From assembly GCA_030549205.1 (NCBI GenBank), contig JAUKTV010000015.1:1-64000 (forward strand): a DNA stretch of 64,000 nucleotides, written 5' to 3'. The notes beneath the pieces are model-generated. The model did no database searches, was not told where the DNA came from, and saw nothing but the letters and a program-made list of their open reading frames with translations. Made by a program: the position numbers and the translations under genes. Every line of letters begins with the position of its first letter. The first letter of the stretch is position 1. This DNA is from Apiosordaria backusii (Eukaryota > Ascomycota > Sordariomycetes > Sordariales > Lasiosphaeriaceae). Below are positions 56,055 through 64,000 of the stretch, in pieces.

Positions 56055-57039
56055 TCACCCTTGGCGCCTTGTTGGCCTTGTTGACTTATAGAACCCAGGC
56101 TCCTTGGGCCCGTAGTACTGATTGTGCTCATCGGCGCCCTCGACATCTAAATCACGGAAGATGTTAGCATCGTCATTTGAGTAGCGGTTCGAATGACATA
56201 ATAGGTTCCCTACGCATTTTACCATCCTGGGAGTGTGGCCAGTGTGTGTTGTTCACCGGTGGTTCCCAAATTGGGCGGTCTTTGTTCCTCTCTTCATTCT
56301 GATATTTTTCAAACTCGTCATCCTCGTTTTCTGAAATGTAGCCATCATAGACTTCATATTTCTTTCCACTTTTCTTCTCCCCATCGTGGTTCGCTTCCCC
56401 TTCTTGCTGATACCCATCGTGGTGCACGGATCCGTACGCATTGGCGATGCTCTCGTACTGAACCGCCTTGGGAGCCGGTCGGTCCCTGTAGTGTTTCAGC
56501 TTGTTCTCGCAGACGACGGTAGGATCACGGTATCCTCCGCACGTCGGAGAACCGTCGCAGTAGGTGTCCCAGCCAAATATAAACTGATGACCCTGCTGGG
56601 CACTGTAGTAAATGTGCCCTGATGGAGAATTGACCGTGTAGTCGGATGTCGACTTGATCAACTCTTTGGCGGCCTGGTTGAGCATGGCCGAGGTGCAGGC
56701 TTTTTGGTAGTAGCCCATGTTGCAAATCCACGCCACGACGTTTTCACCTGTGTCATGGTCCGACTTGCAGCGAATCTTGCCACCTAGTTCCCAGATGAAC
56801 TCACGCTCTTCGCACCAGTCTTGTAGGCACTTGTGAACATGCCTGGTCCTATTGAGGTCGAGATCGTGCAATGAATGAACGGGCTTATATACTGGATATG
56901 TGGGATCTCCGGGGCGTTCGGGAGGCCTGGGAACCGAAGGGGGAAGATAATGTACCGGCTCCTCGGGGGCTGCATCTGTTGCTCCAAAGAGGAATGCAGC
57001 CCCAGCGAGAAGCCATGGGCCAAATGATGGTTGCTTCAT
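56055..57039 (-). CDS. Secreted cysteine-rich protein of unknown function, 302 aa
   Basis: Exon 57039-56223 is joined over a 76-nt intron (GTAAAA…GATTTAG, 56147-56222) to 56146-56055, which ends RRQG-stop. The signal peptide is MKQPSFGPWLLAGAAFLFGATDA. A Pro-rich linker (YLPPSVPRPPERPGDPTYP) leads to a compact Cys domain: HKCLQDWCEER, KIRCKSD, WICNMGYYQKACTSAM, then YCDGSPTCGGYRDPTVVC. The C-terminal third is acidic and basic, with His/Asp/Glu runs. The eight or more Cys suggest a disulphide-stabilised extracellular fold. I do not recognise the family. Confidence 0.75.
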
Positions 57040-57480
57040 CAGGTTGGAGGTGTCAGGGTGACGAGAAGAGTCGAGGGAGATCTCATGAGAGAAGAGGAGT
57101 AAGAGGGAGATTGAGTGCTAAAGCAGTAAAAAGGACAGGGTTCCATGTTGAGACTGGCCTTAAGGAAGAGGGACAGATGACGCTTTCTCAGCCACAGCTG
57201 GGGTGATCGATGCCTAGTAGAGTTCGCCAAACCCCACCCGTGGCTGCCGTGTGTATCTCTGGCTAAAGCTACCACTATGGAACCTGCGATGCTTAGGGTG
57301 AAACCTAGATAACGGTTCGCTTCATGTCGCTCAAGGCTGCTACTCTCCCACCCGTTGGATGAAACGCACAATATACCCTTTCGCCTTCTTCTTGTTGTCT
57401 GAAATCGAGCACCGTGCTACAAAATATCCAGTCGTCAACCTTCGCCGCTTGTGTTCGACATCACTAAGCCATTTCCCAGG
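57040..57480. other. Divergent promoter region
   Basis: This 440-bp stretch separates the start of the minus-strand Cys-rich gene (57039) from the plus-strand CFEM gene (57481), so both promoters must be here. No further feature can be supported. Confidence 0.55.
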
Positions 57481-58051
57481 ATGAAGCTGTCGGTCACATT
57501 GATCGGTGTTCTCTGCGGCACTTTTGCAGCAGCGGCTCCCAGCTCGCTGCGCACTGGACTTGTTGTTGGAGAAGATCCTCCCAAGCTCGATGCCGCACCT
57601 GCTGCCAAAAAGCAACCGCTGAAAAGCACATGCAACAACGAATGTCTGGAAAAGAACTATGTTGCGGCGGGGTGTGCTCACGCCCATGATTGGATGTGTC
57701 TTTGCGTGTAAGTGGCCGAACCTGTCTCAAGCGCTGAAGGATAACGTGTGACTAACGGATGATTTTCGGTCAGGGAGTACGCCGACGGGAGCTGGGATGT
57801 AGCAGGCGCTGTCGCAGAGTGCTTCCTAATGAACTGCCGTGATACCGAAGATGCGTAAGTTCAATGGCTATTCTCATCTTACCCGACTCAGAGGCTGATT
57901 CTTTTCCAGGGCTTCATCGAGCGGCATCTCTAAAGTTCATTGTGGGAGGGACGTCAGGGCTCAAGCAAAAGAGAATGTATGGGGGCGTCTACGGGACCAA
58001 ATTGAGGAGGCCAACAAAAAGGAAAAGGAAAAGGAAAAGTCACAGGAGTGA
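57481..58051 (+). CDS. CFEM-domain secreted protein, 149 aa
   Basis: Three exons (57481-57707, 57774-57854, 57910-58051) with 66- and 55-nt introns. The signal peptide is MKLSVTLIGVLCGTFAAAA. The mature protein has eight Cys in CFEM spacing: CNNEC, then C after nine residues, a DWMCLC centre with the Asp typical of haem or iron binding, ECFLMNC, and a last Cys in VHC. The C-terminus is a charged helix ending KKEKEKEKSQE and has no GPI signal, so the protein is probably released. CFEM proteins bind haem or act as effectors and wall proteins. Confidence 0.82.
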
Positions 58052-58768
58052 AACTCGAGAAGAAGGCACCGACTTGGCTGCTCACTGAGACACCGCGGTC
58101 ATTTGAAGGAATGTAATGAATCCTTTGAGATCTACAGCTGTCACAGTTGTACTGTGGGTAACCTTGGTGACTACCTACCTACCTTTAGGTAAAGTAGGTC
58201 AGGTAGTTGGTCGGTAGTTATCAGTAGAGACATTGCGCATGTGCACACACCATCCCATAACTACGTCCGTTCCAAACGCAAGAAAACTCCATTCAATTTC
58301 ATTTGTCAGGTGATCCCGCGAGTGACTATTCCTCGTGTGCATTGCCCTTGTTGTCTGTGAAAATGACGAGGCCTACAGGTTACCTATCTGCGCCGTCGTA
58401 CGTTATCTGAGCCAATACCTACCGTATCAACGCCTGGTCCGGTCGTTGAGCTCCCACAGATAGCGCTAACCAACGGCAGCTGTGAAACCAGGATGATAGA
58501 ACGGTCGGCTGACGCGATCTCGTCGGTCGTGTTCTCCGAAGGCGCTTGTCTCTGTTTTAACCGTGGCGTTCGATAGGCGGTGGTGCCGCATTGACGCCAG
58601 AAAGTCTAACGGCCATTGTGGTGGAGGGTCCCATGGGCCCAGTCACCATGTGCTTAACTGCTCCTCCCCATCCAAGACTCTTTTCGTTCTCCTTCTCTTC
58701 TCGTCTCGCTTGGTTAATCAAGATCCCCTAGTTGTTTTCCCCCATCATCCTGCCATACACGGATCACC
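58052..58768. other. Intergenic with TACCTA repeat cluster
   Basis: No gene supported. ACTACCTACCTACCTTTAGG is followed by TAAAGTAGGTCAGGTAG at ~58170-58207, the densest TACCTA/TAGGTA cluster of the window, forming a small inverted repeat. Confidence 0.55.
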
Positions 58769-60460
58769 ATGCTGGGCCCGGCCCTCCTGGTATCATGGCT
58801 GAGCTTCCCAGCGTCGGTTATTGGAGCTCCATCACTCATGTATCCAGAGTCGGTTTGCATGAATGTTCTTTCCAGAAGCCAGGAGCCCATTCGCTATGGA
58901 TTCCCTCTTGTAAGTCACCACCCCAAGGAACAAAACATGCTTTGATGGACTGATCGTTATGTCTTGCAAACGCGCAGTTCACGACGGTAGACAAAAATCC
59001 AAACTGCATCCCCGAGTATAGACTTCACAACGGAGACTGCAAGACAAGTATGAGCCCTGACAACGACTGCAAAGCATATTGTGAAACCAGCCACGCGGTG
59101 AGTACCGCCGAATGAGTTCAAACCCCCACCATAACACCGATCTGTCTAACTATAATTGTCACGTCAGTGGTTTTATGGCCATCCAAGGCCTTTGGGTATT
59201 CAGAACTGGCATAACCCTTGCCAACGAGCTGATCCATGTCAGATCAGCGTGAGTCTCAATGGTCCGGTAGGCGACGCGGTCACGATCACAATAGATGAGT
59301 CGTCAACCCACATGAAAAATACCATTGTAGAGAAAAAAATCAACTGGCAAGACTCGTGGACTACCACACACGCCTTTGAGCTCGGAGTGGGTGTAAGCGG
59401 GGATGTCGGCGTCAGCGGAGACTTGACGAAGGTGGCGGGGGTTCCAGTTAAGGGGAGCGCGAAACTATCGGCCAATATGGGTTATAAATACAGCGACGTC
59501 CATGCGAGTTCCAAATCCCACTCATTGGGGGAGAGTTGGAATGAGGGGGTCAGTACACATCAAAGGTTTGGGATCATGAGGTCACGGACCAAATCGACGT
59601 CTTACTCCACAAGTGGGAGTTGGTCGAAAGAGCCCTGGGCCGCGGAATATTGTGGTAGTTGGGTTGCGGTGCCGCTTTTGGGAATGTAAGTTTTCCTTTA
59701 TTGCCTCATTTTCTCGAGTATGATGTTGACGTCTGTTTTTAGGAGCTGTGGTAGAGCAGCCATGGGCGAGTTGATCAAGAAGCCAGAGAATGGCCACACT
59801 ACATGCAATATTGGCAAGGCCGGATCATTTGATGTGTGCACATCTTATGGCTTTGAACATCCAACGATCCCTGATGATCCTATGACCAGGACCGTGTTCG
59901 TGCTGCGCGACTGTCAGGAATATTTCATCCTTCCTGGCGAGTGGCAGCAGAGCGAATTTGCCTACAGCATCTCGACAATGAAGGACTACTACCTGGACCA
60001 CGTCACGAGATGGGGAATCAGAAACTTGCCTGGCAAAAAGCATCGAGATGACGGCTGGGTTTACCAAAGGCAAATGGATACCAAGCTTTACAATTATACG
60101 AAGACGATTGGCGTGGAAGACTACAATTTCAAGTACTGCGGGCGGGGCGAGTATTGTGTCCAATTGAAACTGACCGAGAACGCCTGTTACGATATTCCTC
60201 GCGGCTATCTTGAACCAAATGGGGGCGGGAAATCGGCTGACGTTGTCTCGGCCACCGTGATGCCCGGCCACTGCTGCACGCTTTTCTCCAGGCACCAATG
60301 TCTCGGCCAGGCACAGCGTCTCATGCCTGGAGATACTGATCTAGACGAGGTTGATTATCTTGGTCTCGCTCACAGCGTTGTCTGCAATGCGAGTGAGTAT
60401 TGCAAGCCTCAGAACGGCGGTGGTTATGGCAGCAGCAGCAAGGGTGACTACAAGTCCTAG
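58769..60460 (+). CDS. Secreted protein with aerolysin-like middle and crystallin-like C-terminus, 498 aa
   Basis: Four exons (58769-58909, 58978-59097, 59168-59685, 59743-60460) with introns of 57-70 nt join in frame. A signal peptide precedes a Cys-containing N-terminal part. The middle (~residues 105-230) is rich in alternating Ser/Thr and hydrophobic residues with Gly/Val repeats (GVGVSGDVGVSGDLTKV, SSKSHSLGESWNEGVS). This is the texture of aerolysin/ETX-type beta-pore-forming folds, in which a Ser/Thr-rich amphipathic hairpin enters the membrane. The C-terminus has a crystallin-like Greek-key motif (CCTLFSRHQCLGQ, then LAHSVVC). The fold call rests on pattern only and no activity can be claimed. 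Confidence 0.6.
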
Positions 60461-61279
60461 CATGGGAGAACAGGAATTTTGGGGCGGCAAAACCTCTTTG
60501 GATACCCTTGGAGCTGCCTGGATGTATCTGTGGGTTGATTTCTTTTCACGTTACATCTCAGTTAATAGCTAGCTGGCTTATTACAGAGCAGAACTGTAGA
60601 ATAAAAGTCAATATCAATACTTTATTAATTACGATCTACCTTCACTTTGCTGGCACACGCTACTAAGAATAGGTATGTAAATAAGTATGGGATGTATGAG
60701 ATCTCTTGCATTATGTTTGGTTTTCCTGTTTCTGGGAACGAAGCAACAGAGCTCGTGCCTTCAAGCGCAATCAGTACCTCGGTTGATTATCCCCTAAATC
60801 AGGTCCGATTCCAAGCTCTCTTTCCAAAGTGCGTACGGTATCTCGTCCGTGCGAAATCGCGTCAATTGTGGCGGATGATGAGATAGGTAGATTATCGCAT
60901 GCCTGATCACATAAGATTAAACTCAACAAGATCAGATGCCACGATCCCAACGTCCTGGCGGCTGTGGCGGCGATGGCGTTTAGGTCCCATGGTACGGGAG
61001 TCCTGCTCCAATATTGGTCCGCGTGCATTATTCTGGAACACGAGACATTTGATAAGCCTCTGTAACAGAATTTTGGCTCCGTGGAAGGCTTGGGCACACA
61101 CACACAGAAATAGAGACACACGTGTGCACACTTGGGCCTCGAAAAATCCCTCTTTGGTGGCTCAATCTTTCCAGTCCGAATTCTTCGAAAGCAACTCAAG
61201 TACATTCCCTCCGGAGATCTATGAGCCAGTGTCTTGAGAGTGACACAGAGTACCTTATTACCACATAACAGCATCCGAG
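60461..61279. other. Intergenic region
   Basis: No gene supported. A short CA repeat (CACACACACACA) lies near 61093. It holds the upstream region of the small secreted gene at 61280. Confidence 0.5.
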
Positions 61280-62005
61280 ATGGACAGGCTCACCAGGCTT
61301 TTGCTCGCCGGCCTCTTGCTTTTCCCCCTGTGTGTCCTCGGCAGCAGTTTCGCCGATGTTGGGGCCTGCAGAACTGATGGCATAGCCCTCTTCAGCGATA
61401 TCAACTGTCAAGGTGTATGCGAGACCATCGCGTTTGAGGCTCTCGACAATACACGCAAATCCAGCTGCGGTGCGCTTTTCTTTCTTTTCTACCTTGTTAT
61501 CTCCATCAACTAACAATTACCTTTTCAATCAACAGTTGATATAAGCTCCTCCATGCCCATCTCTTCCCTTTTCAAGAGCAAAGACCTCCCCTGCTGCTTT
61601 TTGTACGAGTAAGTTTTTTTTTTTTTCTTACCTGCCCCCTCAACGAGTCCAGATCTGACCATCCACGCTCGAAGAAAACCCTGCCCGAGCCGAAACTCCC
61701 CCTTCTACCCTCAGCGCCCCAATCTCTTGTCCCAGCGCGTCTTCGTCGGGCGAATCCACGACCTCACTCGTTATGGTTGGGGTGGAAACACCATCAAGTC
61801 CGTCGTCTGTCCCGATGCAGACACGTGTCTCGCTTTGAAGCACGACAATGTCACGGCGCCGCTAGAGGTATGGGTTGAAAAACGCGTTGAGAACCCGTAT
61901 ACTGGGAAATACACTCTGAGAAAGGAGAATGAGAGGCGAGACGTTAGCTTGAGGGGGTATTGGGTGGACTTGCAGAAGGCCAAGGGACATCAGAGGTCTA
62001 TTTGA
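61280..62005 (+). CDS. Small secreted crystallin-like protein, 206 aa
   Basis: Exons 61280-61469, 61536-61608 and 61648-62005. The first intron is canonical (branch ACTAAC, ACAG). The second is short, contains 13 consecutive T and needs a GAG acceptor (39 nt) to keep the frame, since the nearby CAG acceptor leads to stops. A signal peptide (LLLAGLLLFPLCVLGS) is followed by a beta/gamma-crystallin-like motif: IALFSDINCQG, MPISSLF and CCFLYE, with a second half motif HDLTRYGWGGNTIKSVVC. The motif resembles the end of the upstream 498-aa protein. Binding of a ligand or of that protein is possible but unproven. The exon 2/3 join is the weakest point. Confidence 0.55.
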
Positions 62006-62226
62006 GCTCAGGACGCAAATTCATGGTTGGTGTCCTTACCTGTCTGGTCTATGGATTAAAGTAGGGGACAAAACAATAGGCAGTACACTAAGGAGGTCTG
62101 GGGGAGGCAACATTGTCTGTACTTGAATAGACCGTTCAAAGAGATGTGTCTAGCAACTACCTACCTAGGGATCATGTCTAAGAAACCTTGGATTGTAACA
62201 AATATTCCCAGTAGAGAAGGAATTAT
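62006..62226. other. Convergent 3' ends
   Basis: A short spacer with a TACCTACCTAGG motif at ~62159; nothing else is seen. Confidence 0.5.
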
Positions 62227-64000
62227 TTACAAAGCCTTCCGATCCTCCTTGATCAAATCCGCCGCCTTCTCCGCAACAGCATACACCACGCTCTGAATAT
62301 TGCCCACCGGCTCCAACGGGAACACACTCGCGTCCACCACCCTCAGCCTCTTCGTCCCGTACACCCTCAACCGAGTATCCACCACACCGCCCTGCTCCTT
62401 GGGCTTCATCGCGCAGCTGCCCGAAACATGGAACACGGAAATCTGCCTCTTGCGGACAATCTCCTTTGCCTTTTCCAGATCCGTCGCCACCAGGCCCTCC
62501 GGCTGCCTCTTTCCGCCTTGCTTGAGCAGCTGGCCAAACGGCGTGGACGGGTCAACAATCCGCTCGACAAACTCGACACCGCGAGCGAGGAGCTCCATGT
62601 CGAGGGGGTTGGAGTTGTACTTGGGGTCCCAGACGGGGGCGGCGCGGACGTCGGGGCTGGAGATGTGGACGCTGCCTCGGGAGAAGGGATGGTTGAGGAT
62701 GGTCATGACCGTGATGTAGTTCTCGGGCAGGGCGGGGAGGATATACTCGGCCATGGACTTGGGGGTGTCGGGGATCGAGACCTGGGTTGGGAAGAGCAGG
62801 AACTGGAAGGTGGCCTCGTCGGAGGACTCGACCAGCTTCTTGATGGCTTGCGCGTCGGGGGTGGTGAGGGTCTTCTCGTGGGAAGCGAGAAGCTCCTTCT
62901 TCGCTTCCGCCGAGACGATGCCGGAACCGTCTACGAGGGGAGAGTAGGCTACGCTGATGGTGCTCTGTCCGAGCGGGCCGGCGCCGGATGATTGGTACAT
63001 GCCAATCAAGGCGTTCAGAACATTAGGGTCACGGAGGACATCTCCTGAGGGAGTTGTGTCGGCGACCTCGAAGCTCTGACATACAATGGGGTGGTCCTGC
63101 ATGGACTCGCCAACGTTGGGGTTCTCAACAATGACGGGGATGTTATGCTTCTCAAGGATATCCTTGCTTCCGATGCCTGAAAGTTCCAAAATCTGGGGTG
63201 ACTGAAGGGCGCCAGCTGAGAGGATCACTTCGAGGTTGGCAGAGATCTGCTTCTTCTCACCATCCTTGGTCAAGATTTCGACACCAGTGGCCACGGGCTC
63301 ATCTCCAGTTGTGTCGAAGATGATCTTGTTCACCAAGGTCTCGGTGAGGACCACCAGGTTGGGCCGCTTCGCAACCTCTGGGCTGTAGTAGCCGCTGGCA
63401 GCATAACTTCTGGTGTGGGTTACCGGGTCGATGCTGGCCTGGTTCTGGAAGGCACCCAGCGCCCTTCCGTCACGAGGATCGGTGGTGACCTCCAAGCCTT
63501 GCCCAGCAAATGTCTTCAACCAAGCTTGGTTGGTGACATTGTAGCCCTCGCTGAAGGTAACGTGAATAGGCCCGTCACCTTTGGCAAGATCCTCATTGTG
63601 GTAGGTTAACCCGCAGAGGTCCTTGGACGACTGGGGAGGAGTGTGAACTGTTGCGAACTTGCGCAAGTAGGGGGCAAGTGAGTCGAAGTCCCAGCCCTCG
63701 TTGCCCAGTGCAGCCCAGGCGTCAATATTCCCCTTGGATGGGTACACCAACATGAGGAAGTTGAGAGCTGAGCTGCCGCCAAGCATCTTCCCGCGAGCTT
63801 GGTTGATGACCCGGTTGTTCAGGGTGGGCTATAACATGGTCAGTCAGGGTCTCTGTGATCAACGGAGCACTCAAAATGGGACACGACATGCCTGGGGCGC
63901 TGAAATGAAGTTCCAGTCATACTCATCTTTGCCATAGAGGCCGGCAACAAGACCCGGGCAAAGAACCAGAGGGTCGGTGCTACGGTCAGCGCCGGCCTCG
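62227..64000 (-). CDS. GMC oxidoreductase, N-terminus beyond the right edge
   Basis: Exon 63828-62227 is preceded by exon 63892-64000, which continues off the window. The intron (63829-63891, 63 nt) begins GCATGT and ends TTATAG, a GC-AG intron, and joins DWNFISAPQ to PTLNNRVINQARGKMLGGSS, the GMC signature. The second signature is SAGALQSPQILELSGIG. The active-site His is in FHVSGSCAM and the partner Asn in EPVGNIQSV. The FAD-binding Rossmann motif is mostly missing, though EAGADRSTDP at the edge is its end. It is an FAD-dependent alcohol or sugar oxidase/dehydrogenase and differs from the GMC enzyme at 30480, which lacks the Asn. Whether it is secreted cannot be seen. Confidence 0.92.
63829..63891 (-). 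other. GC-AG intron
   Basis: The donor is CAG/GCATGT, the acceptor TTATAG, and the length is 63 nt. Placing the donor at GC restores exact family continuity (PQ-PTLNNR); no GT donor nearby does so. Confidence 0.8.

Overview
The window is nuclear DNA of a filamentous ascomycete, most likely a Sordariomycete of the Sordariales type. Short (48-76 nt) introns with GTAAGT/GTATGT donors and CTAAC/CTGAC branch sites interrupt most genes. The gene set is a fungal secretome (GH43, laccase-like multicopper oxidase, GMC oxidoreductases, copper amine oxidase, M14 carboxypeptidase, DUF1996, CFEM). The long AT-rich tracts show the C-to-T/G-to-A signature of repeat-induced point mutation (RIP). No genus is claimed.

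Layout. 1-1595: an intact, unmutated Fot1/pogo-type DNA transposon that runs off the left edge. 1651-19120: a heavily RIP-mutated nest in which a Ty3/Gypsy LTR element (9175-18956) sits inside the 3' LTR of a Ty1/Copia element. Both elements still have readable LTRs and 5-bp target duplications. 20254-25910: a frameshifted GH43 glycosidase, a decayed F-box/ankyrin gene whose 3' end is cut by a SINE-like repeat, and a RIP-mutated TIR element. From 27017 to the right edge is ordinary gene space: a two-pass membrane protein, a 72-aa helical protein, a secreted GMC oxidoreductase, a laccase-like oxidase, a cysteine-rich type I membrane protein, an MCT-family transporter, an M14 carboxypeptidase, a copper amine oxidase, a DUF1996 protein, an unassigned cytosolic protein, small secreted proteins, an AIF-like flavoprotein, a CFEM protein, an aerolysin-like/crystallin-like pair and a second GMC oxidoreductase cut by the right edge.

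How the genes fit together. Most products carry signal peptides and act outside the cell. The two GMC enzymes and the amine oxidase make H2O2 or reduce quinones, the multicopper oxidase oxidises phenolics, and GH43 trims arabinose side chains. Together they suggest an extracellular plant-biomass oxidation set, but there is no sign of co-transcription and they may be only loosely clustered. The most unusual locus is 58769-62005, where a secreted protein with an aerolysin-like middle and a crystallin-like tail lies beside a small secreted protein with a similar crystallin-like motif.

Several genes carry single lesions: GH43 at ~21200, ankyrin at ~23750 and ~24160, AIF-like at a 7-G run at 54959, and copper amine oxidase with an in-frame TAG at 45000. 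These could be real decay or sequencing indels; reads or transcripts would decide.
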